From NCBI RefSeq assembly GCF_003148685.1, contig NZ_QGGR01000008.1:124001-188000 (forward strand): a DNA stretch of 64,000 nt, written 5' to 3'. Shown piece by piece: positions 51,035 to 59,451 of this stretch. Numbering within the stretch: the stretch's first letter is position 1; each line of letters starts with the position of its first letter. The translations under genes and the position numbers were made by a program. Below the pieces are notes generated by a model. It had not been told where the DNA came from and ran no database searches. It worked only from the letters and a program-made list of their open reading frames with translations. The stretch is from Actinoplanes xinjiangensis. GTDB taxonomy: Bacteria > Actinomycetota > Actinomycetes > Mycobacteriales > Micromonosporaceae.

Positions 51035-51493
51035 TCAGTCCCAGGAGTTGAATACCGTTTCGCCTACGGTTGCCGGTTGCCACGAATCAATCTGCAGCCA
51101 CTCCGCCTTCGCCAGCGCAATGGTGTCCACAGCGGCGAGCGGCGATTCGAGCACCTGACGACTCATCACGGCGAAGCCGAGGTCGGCGAAGGCGGCACTC
51201 CAGGCAGGCGGGTCGACGAAGGCTTTCGGCTCAAGGTGCCCGGTACCCTCTCCCGCGAAGGCGATCCACGGGTACATGGCATTGCAGAGAACCGTGAGCC
51301 GGCCATTCGAAGCGACGATGACGGCAGAGTGGTAGCTGCGCGGGTAAGCACTCTCGACGATGTGCTCGACGGCACCACCGGCAGCCCGGGCGGCCTCGTA
51401 GCAACCGCCCCGGAACGTACGGACCGGCACCTCCGGCAGTTCCGGCCCCTTGCCGGAGCGGAATCCTGTCACCCCACGTTCCAGCCGGAACAC
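51035..51493 (-). CDS. Hypothetical protein
   Basis: The product is 152 residues. The GTG start follows GGGAGGGGG. It has strands such as SAVIVASNGRLTVLCNAMYP and WIAFAGEGTGHLE, and ends with ETVFNSWD. No signal peptide or helix. It starts 16 bases after the DUF3224 stop on the same strand, so the two are co-transcribed. I recognise no family; the style suggests an accessory or immunity-like protein. Confidence 0.65.
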   Translation of the reverse strand: MFRLERGVTGFRSGKGPELPEVPVRTFRGGCYEAARAAGGAVEHIVESAYPRSYHSAVIVASNGRLTVLCNAMYPWIAFAGEGTGHLEPKAFVDPPAWSAAFADLGFAVMSRQVLESPLAAVDTIALAKAEWLQIDSWQPATVGETVFNSWD

Positions 51494-51509
51494 CCCACCC
51501 CCTCCCGCG

Positions 51510-51914
51510 TCAGGCCAGCTCGTAGTCGAACCAGATGCGGTGGGTGCCGTCCTCGTCGACCGTCAAGCCTCCTGTGCCGCGGATGCCGGTCAGTCCCCCC
51601 GTGCCGCTTCCGGGGACGATCACCAGAAACTCAGCCTCCCGGCCCCCGCCCGCGGTGGTGGCGGAGTGCACGAAGTTGAAGGTTCCCACGTGACCGGCGA
51701 TGCCGCCTTCGAAGGATTCCATCGCGACGTACGTACCCGTGTTGCTCGCGGGGTCGAAGGCAGCCGTGAAGAGGGTTTCGGACCGGCCCTCGATCTCGCC
51801 CGTGAAGGTCTTGCGCATGGTGGCGAACCCGACGGGCAGGCCGGTCTTGATCTCGGAGGCCGGCACGGGAGCGGGAGTGAAGTCGACGACATCGAACCTT
51901 CCGGTTGCTCGCAT
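51510..51914 (-). CDS. DUF3224-type protein
   Basis: The product is 134 residues. The DUF3224 pattern is present: MRKTFTGEIEGRSETLFTAA, TYVAMESFEGGIAGHVGTFN, VPGSGTGGLTGIRGTGGLTV. The family forms a small calycin-like beta-barrel of unknown function. Start at MRATGRF. It is the first gene of a likely operon with the next hypothetical protein. Confidence 0.85.
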   Translation of the reverse strand: MRATGRFDVVDFTPAPVPASEIKTGLPVGFATMRKTFTGEIEGRSETLFTAAFDPASNTGTYVAMESFEGGIAGHVGTFNFVHSATTAGGGREAEFLVIVPGSGTGGLTGIRGTGGLTVDEDGTHRIWFDYELA

Positions 51915-52027
51915 GTCTGGGACAGTACGGCGCCCGGCCCACAGTCGGCGTCCGCACGCCCGGATCGCCGAACTGCGGCGTTGCGGCGCGACTGAGCCGA
52001 CGGACCGTTCCGCGGGAGGGCGTACCC

Positions 52028-53494
52028 TCACTCCCGGTGTTGCATCGCGCGCACGTCGGCCGGCGCCCCCGGCAGTCCGCCCGGCGTCGCGCGGTAATCC
52101 GGTACCCCCACGCACGTGAAGATCATCGCGTCCAGCGGTGCGCCGAGGAGTGCCGGGATCTCACTGTCGAGAAACGTCATTCCGGTCGCGCTCGCGCCCA
52201 TCGCGTACGCCATGAGGTGCAGACGCCCCTCGACCAGCCCGGCGGCCAACTGCGCGGCCCGGTATTCGCGGTCATCCAGGTTCGCCACCTCAGCCGCGGT
52301 GATCACCACGAAGGCCGCGTCCCGGCTCAGCCCCTGCTCCAGGCTCACCCGGTAGAGGTCCTCGCGCTGACTGCCCGCATGAATCGCCGTATCGAGATCC
52401 GGCCACCGGTACACGCCCGGCGCGACCCCGTCGACGGCGTGCACCGCCACGAACTGCGGCAGATCGATTCCGCGTACGGCTACCCGCAGGCCGGTGGTGA
52501 GCACGTTCTGCGGTAGCCCGCGGGTCGGGTCCATCCGCCGTTGCGAGCCGCGGGTGAGGACGACCACCTCGACCGGCTCCGACCCGGTTTCCGGCACGTC
52601 GACCGGCTCGCCCTCGGCCCACGGCGCACCCAGCACGGTCCCGTCACCGGCCCGCTGTGCCGCCGTCACCAGCGGAAACTCCACCGGATCAGCGTCGACC
52701 TCACCGGTGATCGCGGGTCCGGCCGGTGTCAGCGCGGGCGGCTGCGAGCCAAGACCGACAACAGCGACAGGCCATTCGTGTACGCCGTCCGCGCCGACCA
52801 ACTCGGTGACCACCCGGTCGGGGAACGTGGTGTAGAGCCGTGCCGGGATCCCCGCGGACCGGGCCACGGCGAGGGTCTGCGCCAGCATGGTGCCCGCGTC
52901 CCAGTAGACGTGCCGGTAGCCGCGCTCGCGATACCGCCAGCCGGTCCGCCACGGGACGCCGGTGACCACGATCGCCGCGCCGCCGCTGCCTGGCGCGGGC
53001 GCGACCTGTACCAGGGCGTGACCGTCCGGGTCGTACCAGTGCACGCCTGCCGGAAGTCCTCGATGTCCTTCCGGGATGACCACGTAGAGCTCGAGCGGGA
53101 AACGGGCGCCCGCCGATCCGGCCGCGCGGAACAGGTGGGTGATCCCGTTGCTGCGTGTGGAGGTACGCACGACTCCGGCGGACAGGTGCAGCAGCCGGGC
53201 GAGGTGCGGCAGGTCGAGTTCACCGGCGTCGACTTTCGCGGTCCCGGCCAGCACCTCGATGGCCGACGCCCCGGTGGACGGCAGGTCACGGGGCAGCTCG
53301 AAGCGCGGCGGTTTCCCGGTGTATCGCTTGAAGAACAACGGGAAGCGGTCGAAGTCGTTGGGCTTCAGATCGAGGACGAGCCGCGGGTCGGCGATGACGT
53401 CATCCCACTCCCGTCCCGGCTCGTAGGAAGAAAGCCTGTGCAGGATCTGAGTCACGGTCTCCACCGACCCGACTGTAGGTGCGTCACCGGTCAT
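52028..53494 (-). CDS. SagB/ThcOx-like protein with two nitroreductase-type domains
   Basis: The product is 488 residues. The N-terminal half shows SagB-type features: FKRYTGKPPRFELPRDLPST, LDLPHLARLLHLSAGVVRT, FPLELYVVIPE, WDAGTMLAQTLAVARSAGIP. The C-terminal half repeats the theme in weaker form (SRDAAFVVITAAEVANLDDR; AYAMGASATGMTFLDSEIP), ending with an FMN-enzyme-like strand. Members use FMN to oxidise azolines to azoles in modified peptides, or to dehydrogenate other substrates. No YcaO gene or precursor peptide is nearby, so peptide modification is not supported. The start is the ATG at 53494. Confidence 0.75.
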   Translation of the reverse strand: MTGDAPTVGSVETVTQILHRLSSYEPGREWDDVIADPRLVLDLKPNDFDRFPLFFKRYTGKPPRFELPRDLPSTGASAIEVLAGTAKVDAGELDLPHLARLLHLSAGVVRTSTRSNGITHLFRAAGSAGARFPLELYVVIPEGHRGLPAGVHWYDPDGHALVQVAPAPGSGGAAIVVTGVPWRTGWRYRERGYRHVYWDAGTMLAQTLAVARSAGIPARLYTTFPDRVVTELVGADGVHEWPVAVVGLGSQPPALTPAGPAITGEVDADPVEFPLVTAAQRAGDGTVLGAPWAEGEPVDVPETGSEPVEVVVLTRGSQRRMDPTRGLPQNVLTTGLRVAVRGIDLPQFVAVHAVDGVAPGVYRWPDLDTAIHAGSQREDLYRVSLEQGLSRDAAFVVITAAEVANLDDREYRAAQLAAGLVEGRLHLMAYAMGASATGMTFLDSEIPALLGAPLDAMIFTCVGVPDYRATPGGLPGAPADVRAMQHRE

Positions 53495-53662
53495 GCGTCA
53501 CAGATAAACGCGGTACAGCGAGCGCCGTCGCGCGACGATGTTGCCGGACAGTCCTCCTGCTGTACTGAATACGCACCGATCCGCACGTTCCCGCACGGCA
53601 TGATCGGATGGCCTCCGTACATTCTCGGCCTCGGCGGCTCACCGGGCGATAAGCTCCGCCCG

Positions 53663-54112
53663 ATGTCTTCCATCGCATCCCTTCATGTCATCAAGGTCAG
53701 CGACCTGCCCGCGATCGTCGGTGCCGCCGGCTCGGCGCGCACCGGGGAAGCTGTCCGCCAATTCGGTGCGGAGCAAGACCAGGAGTACCACTGGTCCGGC
53801 AATGTGATGCTCGAAGTCCTCAACAGCCTGGACGCGCTGGGCATCCGGCTGGAGGCCGCCGGCTTGCGGGATGAGTCCGAGGCCATCAACGCCGACTTCG
53901 ACTACACCGTGCTGATCACCAGCGACGCCAAGGCGTTCCTCGACCGCCTCGACCCGGCGGCTCACGATCCCGGCGAGTCGTTCGTCGGCCTTGCCGGGTT
54001 GAGGCTCGACGAGGAAGAGGCCGGATACGCGCTGGAGGACACGCTGCTGTTGCTACGTGACACCATCGCAAGGCTCTCCGATGACGAGGTGCTCCTGCTC
54101 AACATCGGTTGA
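53663..54112 (+). CDS. Hypothetical protein
   Basis: The product is 149 residues and acidic. It is helical (VRQFGAEQDQEYHWSGNVML; LDALGIRLEAAGLRDESEAI), with strand-like pieces such as YTVLITSDAKAFL. No signal peptide or membrane helix. No ribosome site is obvious, so it may be leaderless. The next gene (SMI1-like) begins 101 bases downstream on the same strand. I recognise no family. Confidence 0.6.
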   Translation: MSSIASLHVIKVSDLPAIVGAAGSARTGEAVRQFGAEQDQEYHWSGNVMLEVLNSLDALGIRLEAAGLRDESEAINADFDYTVLITSDAKAFLDRLDPAAHDPGESFVGLAGLRLDEEEAGYALEDTLLLLRDTIARLSDDEVLLLNIG

Positions 54113-54212
54113 TTCAGGCAACGTGAACGTCGTCGGCGCATGCCCTGCTCACATTCGCGATTCCGACGGGACGCCCGATGCCGGAACGGGTCGCGATGCC
54201 GGCCATGACACC

Positions 54213-54728
54213 ATGATCGGCATGACGTCGTTCGAGCAGGTGGCGACCAGTCTCTGGCACCCGGAGATCGACCGCCTCCGTCTACCGCCTTTGACGGATG
54301 AGCAGGTCGTCCACGCACAGAAGCAGCTCGGTGTCGACCTACCGGCCGACCTGATCCATCTGCTCCGGACTCAGAACGGCGGCGTCATCGCCGAGACGTG
54401 GGACGCGTGCCCGGCCGATGCGAACTTCTACGCGGAAGATCATGTTCCTTTTGATCACCTTCATGGGATCGGCCCGGCAGATCATGCTCGAATGACGACG
54501 ATGCTGGATTCCCCATATCTGGTGCAGGAATGGGAACTCCCGTCACCAGTGGTGCTGCTGAGCGGCCAGGGCCACTACTGGGTCGCCCTCGACTACCGGA
54601 AATGCGGGCCAACCGGAGAGCCATCTGTCGTCTGGCTCGACAACGAGATGGACCACGAATTGCCACTCGCACCGGACTTCCGCACCTTCGTCGAGCGTTT
54701 GACTTCCTCAGCCTCCTTCCCCGAATAA
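54213..54728 (+). CDS. SMI1/KNR4-family protein
   Basis: The product is 171 residues. LPPLTDEQVVHAQKQLGVDL, then LPADLIHLLRTQNGGVIAET and LLSGQGHYWVALDYR are typical of SUKH/SMI1-KNR4 proteins. Many bacterial members are immunity proteins against contact-dependent toxins; others have housekeeping roles. No toxin gene is adjacent, so the partner is unknown. Start is one of two close ATG codons. Confidence 0.85.
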   Translation: MIGMTSFEQVATSLWHPEIDRLRLPPLTDEQVVHAQKQLGVDLPADLIHLLRTQNGGVIAETWDACPADANFYAEDHVPFDHLHGIGPADHARMTTMLDSPYLVQEWELPSPVVLLSGQGHYWVALDYRKCGPTGEPSVVWLDNEMDHELPLAPDFRTFVERLTSSASFPE

Positions 54729-55111
54729 GTCCAGCCGGGGCAGCGCCGGCGACCACATGGGCGTCGGGACGGCCGGACCCGTCAGCGGCGAACGCCTCTC
54801 GCTCACACCATGACCACGAGCCGATCGAGGGTCGATTCCTTGAGTCGACATTTGTGGCGGATCAGAGCGCCCGGATCGGCTCTGGAATTTGCGATGGCAC
54901 AACGGCACATCGGAGGATCTCGGAGGCTTCGAGCTGGCGCCTATCTTTTCATCACCGCACCCCGTGGCTGAACCGCACCTTCGAGGTCGTCGACGGCGGT
55001 GTGGGGTGGGAGGATCCCGACTGAGGGGCCATCCGCTCGCGCACACAGGCACATCGGTGAAGGCCGCCGCAGCGGTTGTTGCGCGCCCCGCCCGTCAATA
55101 CGGTGGGGATC
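54729..55111. other. Intergenic region, no gene supported
   Basis: About 380 bases. A frame ending near 55024 reads PWLNRTFEVVDGGVGWEDPD at its 3' end and might be a remnant, but it has no start or homology I can name. No tRNA or repeat seen. Confidence 0.4.
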
Positions 55112-55903
55112 GTGACGGCGGATCTGTTCGACGCGGCGGCGATGTACGACGATGACTACCTGTATTTCTTCGCCTCCCCGGAGAGCGCCGGTGCACCGAC
55201 GCACGGGCCTGTGGTGGGCACGGCCTACGCCACCACGTCCGTCACCACGGACATCGTATGGCGGCTGCTGGATCTGCAACCCGGCATGAGTGTGCTCGAT
55301 CTGGCCTGTGGCCACGGTGCGCTGGCCAACGCCCTGGCGGTCCGCGGCTGCGAGGTCACCGGCCTCGACTCGTCGGCGGTGTTCCTCGATCGGGCCCGCG
55401 CTGACGCCGCGGCGATGGACGTGGCCGTCGAGTACGTCCCGGGTGACATGCGACGGCTTCCGGCCTGGACCGGCCGGTTCGACCGTCTGGTCAACTGGAC
55501 GACGGCCTTCGGATACTTCGACGACCCGACCAACCGCCGGGTGCTGGCCGAGATGGCGCGAGTGCTGCGGCCCGGCGGGCGGATGGCGATGGATCTGGAC
55601 AATCTGCCGAGGTTCCTGGCGTCGTACACTCCGTCGCGGATCACGGCGACCCGGGACGACGGTGACATGCTCGTCGACCGCCACCACTTCGACCCGCTGA
55701 CCGGGCGGTTCGAGGTAGAACGCACGGTGTTCCGCGACGGTCGGACCCGCAGACTGACCTTCCTCAAGCGATTGTTCGGCTTTCCCGAACTGCGCGACTG
55801 GTGCACGGCCGCGGGGTTCACGACCGTGGCGGCGTACGGTGAAGACGGTGAGCCACTGAACATCCACCACGATCGGATGATCGTGATCGCGGACCTTCCC
55901 TAG
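55112..55903 (+). CDS. Class I SAM-dependent methyltransferase
   Basis: The product is 263 residues. The SAM motif is MSVLDLACGHGALANALAVR near residue 60, followed by VTGLDSSAVFLDRA, GDMRRLPAW and a post-motif VLRPGGRMAMDLDNL. GGTGGGG stands six bases before the GTG. The order is that of small-molecule methyltransferases of the UbiE/COQ5-like type. Substrate unknown. It converges with the truncated ArsR gene. Confidence 0.88.
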   Translation: MTADLFDAAAMYDDDYLYFFASPESAGAPTHGPVVGTAYATTSVTTDIVWRLLDLQPGMSVLDLACGHGALANALAVRGCEVTGLDSSAVFLDRARADAAAMDVAVEYVPGDMRRLPAWTGRFDRLVNWTTAFGYFDDPTNRRVLAEMARVLRPGGRMAMDLDNLPRFLASYTPSRITATRDDGDMLVDRHHFDPLTGRFEVERTVFRDGRTRRLTFLKRLFGFPELRDWCTAAGFTTVAAYGEDGEPLNIHHDRMIVIADLP

Positions 55904-55929
55904 CGGCCCCGCGGCCCGGCCGGGCGGGA

Positions 55930-56516
55930 TCAGGCACCTGATGTGGGCCGGGTGGTCGCGGCCAGTTGGTCGCCCAGCGCGGTACGCCAGTAGAGGACCT
56001 CCCGGCCGGCCCGGCGGCGTAGCACCAGGCCGGCGTCGAGCATCACCTTGAGGTGGTTGCCGACGGAACCGAGGGGCAGGCCGGAGACGGCGGTGAGCTG
56101 GGTGGTCGAGCGGGGATCGTCGAGTGCCTGGAGCAGGCGGGCGCGGTTGGCGCCGATCAGGCGAGCCAGCCCCTGGGTGGCCGCGGTGCCGGTGGGGGCG
56201 AGCGCGCCGGTCACCGGGTAGATGACGGCGTAGCGGGTGGGCTGGTTCCAGGCCACCCAGGAGCCGTTGCTGTGTGCGGGGACGAACAGCAGGGTCCGGG
56301 CCGCCGAGACGTCGTGTTCAGGCAGGTCGTAGTGGTTGATCTGGAGGCGGCCGTCGCCGAGCCACTGTTGCCTCGCGCCCAGGGTGGGGATCACGCCGGA
56401 CCAGCCGTGCGCGGCCAGCATGGCCGTGCGGGAGACGATGTCGGCCTGGAGCACCCGCTGGCGGCGCGGCCAGTCGGCGGCGACGGTCACGGTCCAGACC
56501 CAGCGCAGTTCCGGGT
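55930..56516 (-). pseudogene. 5'-truncated ArsR-family regulator
   Basis: The C-terminal portion of a DUF5937/ArsR-type regulator is intact: WPRRQRVLQADIVSRTAMLA, GRLQINHYDLPEHD, and the winged helix QLTAVSGLPLGSVGNHLKVM, LDAGLVLRRRAGREVLYWRT. Upstream of about 56516 the frame continues only as antisense of the MFS transporter. Roughly the first 120 residues of the family are missing. No start codon makes sense. The loss is shared with the divergent transporter, pointing to one deletion. Confidence 0.75.
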
Positions 56517-57501
56517 GCTGTTCCTGGTCCGCTGTGTGACGATGGCGGCCGTCTCGATCGGCGGTTTCGCGCTCGGGACCACGACCTACGCCGCCACCGG
56601 CTCGCCCGTCCTCACCGCCCTGTCGATGTTCGGTGGGCCGTCGATCACGTTGCTCGGGTCGGCCACCGTCCTCAGCCTGTCCGATGCGATGGGCCCGCGG
56701 CGGGCCACGACGGTCATGCCGGTCGCCTACGCGATCGCCTTCGCCTGCAGGCGCTCCTCCACCTGGCGTGGGCGGTCTGCTGCTCGTCCCGTTCGCCCCG
56801 GCCGGCCTCTTCCTGATCGCCGCGGGCGCCTCGGCGGCCGTCGTGCTGATCCTGCGGTTCGGCATCCGGGAACGGCCGGGGGTGGCGTCCGGCACGGGAG
56901 TGGTGAAGCGGACCCGGGAGGTCAACCGCGGTCTGCTGGGCTCGCCGGTGACCCGGCCGCTGTACTTGGCGATGTGGGTGCCCAACGGGATCATCGTCGG
57001 TTGTGAGGCCCTGTTCGTCCCGTTCGCGGGGCAGTCGGGGCCGGGTATCTGTTCGCCGCCGGCGCGGCCGGCATGCTCGTCGGTGACGTGGTCGTGGGCC
57101 GCTTCGTCGCGCCCCGGCACCGCGATCGGATGATCACACCGTTGCAGCTGCTGCTGGCGCTGCCGTATCTGGGGTTCTGGGCGGCACCGTCGCCGGCGGT
57201 CGCGGTCGTGCTCGCCTTCGTCGCGTCGGCCGGCTTCGCCGCCGCGCTGCCGCTGCAGGAGAGGCTGGCCGGGAACATCGGGCCGGAGGTACGTGGGCAG
57301 GCGTTCGGCCTGTACTCGACCGGGCTGATGGTGGGCCAGGCCGTCGGCGCGGTGATCGGCGGGACGCTCGCCACCGCGCTCGGCACGACATCTGCGATGG
57401 GCACGCTGGCGGTCATGTCACTGGGCGTCACGGCGACGTTGATGTACGGGCTGCGGCGCTCCGCACCTGCGCAGGCACCACGCGTCGAAAGCCACCCGTA
57501 G
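56509..57501 (+). pseudogene. Decayed MFS transporter
   Basis: Homology starts abruptly at FRVLFLVRCVTMAA, in the first membrane helix, without a start codon. Frame 1 runs to AYAIAFAC; the chain then changes frame near 56748 and skips a block near 56770 before GVGGLLLVPFAPAGLFLIAA. At about 57042 it changes again to frame 1 (AAGAAGMLVGDVVVGRF to the stop at 57501). At least three lesions disable it. The remaining motifs (MGPRRATTVMPVAYAIAF; GFAAALPLQERLAG) indicate a 12-helix exporter of the kind usually paired with ArsR/DUF5937 regulators. Confidence 0.78.
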
Positions 57502-57562
57502 CGGTGCACAGCGCCGCACCGCGAGCCGGAGCTCTGCGAACCGCCCACGAAGTGCCGATGGG

Positions 57563-58225
57563 CTACGGCCGGGTGAAGACGGCCCGCCAGCGGGTGGGCA
57601 GGGTGGTTCCGGCGGCACCCACGTTGTCCACCGAGACCGGCTGCAACCCGTCGCCGGCGAAGGTGTCGATCTCGGCCCTGGTCAGCGGCCACGGTGGGCC
57701 GTCGCCGCCGCTGTCGGTGCGGACGGTCGCGGCGGCCAGGACGATCAGGGTGCCACCGGGTGCGACGAACGTGCCGACCGTGTGGATCGCGGCGGCCCGG
57801 ATCGCGGTCGGCAGTGCCTGCACGTTGTTGCTCTCCAGGACCAGGTCGAAGGCCCGCCGCCAGTCGGTGGGCGGGGCGAGCAGGTCGGCGACCCGGTAAT
57901 CGACCGGGGTGCCGGGGTGCCGTTCGCGGGCCAGGTCGATGGCGGTGGCCGAGATGTCGAAGGCGGTCACCCGGTAGCCGAGGGCGGCGACGTACTCGGC
58001 GTCACGGCCGGGGCCGCACCCGACGACCAGTGCGCGGCGGCCGTCTCCGGCGGGCAGGTCGAGCGACTGCAGGTGGGCGCTGGGTGCCGGTACGTCCCAG
58101 GGGACCTCGGCCTGGCCGGAGCGGGAGGCGGCGTACAGCTGCTCGAACCAGCCGGTGGGGTCGCCGGCCGCGAGGGAGGCGGCGGCCAGGCGGCGTGCGT
58201 CGCCCGCCGAGGGTGCCGAGGTCAT
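57563..58225 (-). CDS. Class I SAM-dependent methyltransferase (TPMT-like)
   Basis: The product is 220 residues. ALVVGCGPGRDAEYVAALGY binds SAM near residue 65; VTAFDISATAIDLARER follows. GWFEQLYAASRSGQAEVPWD at the N-terminus resembles thiopurine-methyltransferase-like proteins. Its ATG overlaps the peptide deformylase stop (ATGA at 58222-58225), so it is co-translated. Substrate unknown. Confidence 0.88.
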   Translation of the reverse strand: MTSAPSAGDARRLAAASLAAGDPTGWFEQLYAASRSGQAEVPWDVPAPSAHLQSLDLPAGDGRRALVVGCGPGRDAEYVAALGYRVTAFDISATAIDLARERHPGTPVDYRVADLLAPPTDWRRAFDLVLESNNVQALPTAIRAAAIHTVGTFVAPGGTLIVLAAATVRTDSGGDGPPWPLTRAEIDTFAGDGLQPVSVDNVGAAGTTLPTRWRAVFTRP

Positions 58226-58710
58226 CGGGGGACGACCCGGCGCATCTCGCGCAGGGCCTGGCGGCGCACGTCGCCGGTGAGGCGGTCGATGTAGAGCCGG
58301 CCGTCGAGGTGGTCGGTCTCGTGCTGCAGGGCGCGGGCCAGGAAACCGGTGCCCTCGATGACGAGCGGTTCACCGTGCTGGTCGAAGCCGCGGGCGACGA
58401 CCGAGTCGTATCGCACGGTCTCGTAGCCGAGGCCGGGCAGCGACAGGCAGCCCTCCTCGTCGGTCTGCTCACCGGTGAGGTCGCTGAGCACCGGGTTGAC
58501 CAGGTGGCCGACGACTCCGCCGACGTTGTAGGAGAAGACCCGCAGACTGACACCGATCTGCGGGGCGGCGACTCCGGCGCGGCCGGGCTCGCGGACGGTG
58601 TCCTCCAGGTCACGCACGAGGTCGCGCAGCTGCGGGCCGAAGTCGGTGACCTCGTCGGCGGGCGTGCGCAGGACCGGGTCACCGTAGAGCCGGATGGGCC
58701 GTACTGTCAT
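58222..58710 (-). CDS. def: Peptide deformylase
   Basis: The product is 162 residues. The three deformylase motifs are present: GVAAPQIGVS near residue 46, EEGCLSLPGL with the metal Cys near residue 87, and QHETDHLDG with HExxH near residue 130. It removes the formyl group from nascent proteins in the cytoplasm. A second deformylase elsewhere is common in actinobacteria. It overlaps the methyltransferase by four bases. Confidence 0.95.
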   Translation of the reverse strand: MTVRPIRLYGDPVLRTPADEVTDFGPQLRDLVRDLEDTVREPGRAGVAAPQIGVSLRVFSYNVGGVVGHLVNPVLSDLTGEQTDEEGCLSLPGLGYETVRYDSVVARGFDQHGEPLVIEGTGFLARALQHETDHLDGRLYIDRLTGDVRRQALREMRRVVPR

Positions 58711-58731
58711 GCCCCAAAGGTTAACCGGTCG

Positions 58732-59274
58732 TTACGCGGCGTAGAGGGTGGGGCGTTCGGTCCGCAGCATGTGGCGCAGTTTGATCAGTGACCGGCGGGT
58801 CTGCGACTTCACCACGGTGATCGGGACGTCCAGTTCGGCGGCGACCTGTTCCACGCTGTGGTCGGCGAAGTAGCGCAGCATCACGATGGCACGGTCGCGG
58901 ACGGGTAGCCGCGACACGGCGTCGAGCAGGGTGAGCCGCAGCTCCGGGCTGATCGAGTAGGCGGGTTCGCGCAGCTCCCCGGTGGCGGTCTCGGTGGAGC
59001 TGCGGCGGCGCCGGTGGTCCAGGTAGACGCGCAGCAGGACCTTCTGGGCGTACGCCACCAGGTTGTCGCTGTCGACGGCCCGCTCCCAGCTCAGGAACAG
59101 CTTGGCCAGCGTGGTCTGGGTCAGGTCCTGGGCGAGGTGCCAGTCCCGGCAGAGCTGGAACGCCGCGCGGTGCAGGCGACCGCTGGTGGCGTGGGCGAAA
59201 CCGGCGAAGTCGGCACGCAGGGGCCGGATGGTGGCCCGCATCGGGGTGACCGGGTGGTCGAGAAGCTCAAGCAT
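58732..59274 (-). CDS. SigE-family RNA polymerase sigma factor
   Basis: About 180 residues. Region 2 (FAHATSGRLHRAAFQLCRDW, LAQDLTQTTLAKLFLSWERA) and region 4 (VEQVAAELDVPITVVKSQTR, RSLIKLRHML) are clear. The start may be MLELLD at 59274 or MRATIR at 59241. No anti-sigma gene is adjacent: the downstream gene is peptide deformylase. It may be constitutively available or controlled by an unlinked factor. Confidence 0.85.
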   Translation of the reverse strand: MLELLDHPVTPMRATIRPLRADFAGFAHATSGRLHRAAFQLCRDWHLAQDLTQTTLAKLFLSWERAVDSDNLVAYAQKVLLRVYLDHRRRRSSTETATGELREPAYSISPELRLTLLDAVSRLPVRDRAIVMLRYFADHSVEQVAAELDVPITVVKSQTRRSLIKLRHMLRTERPTLYAA

Positions 59275-59451
59275 GTCCGCGATCTCGTCTCTCTGCCAGC
59301 CACCGGGCACGCAGGTGTGCCACTGTGGACCGTCTCGGTGCCGCGCGGACGTCAAAGTACGCGCTCAGCCCCCGCCCACGGGGACGGATGCCGACAGTGG
59401 CACGCATTGGGTAGAGACGGCTCGGAGATCGCTATGAGCAGGCTGTGCAGG

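Noticed and set aside
52028..53494. Azole-modified peptide biosynthesis cluster
   Set aside because: Only the SagB-like protein is present; no YcaO, precursor peptide, protease or exporter is nearby.
58732..59274. Sigma/anti-sigma pair
   Set aside because: The adjacent genes are peptide deformylase and pabB; no membrane or zinc anti-sigma protein is encoded beside it.
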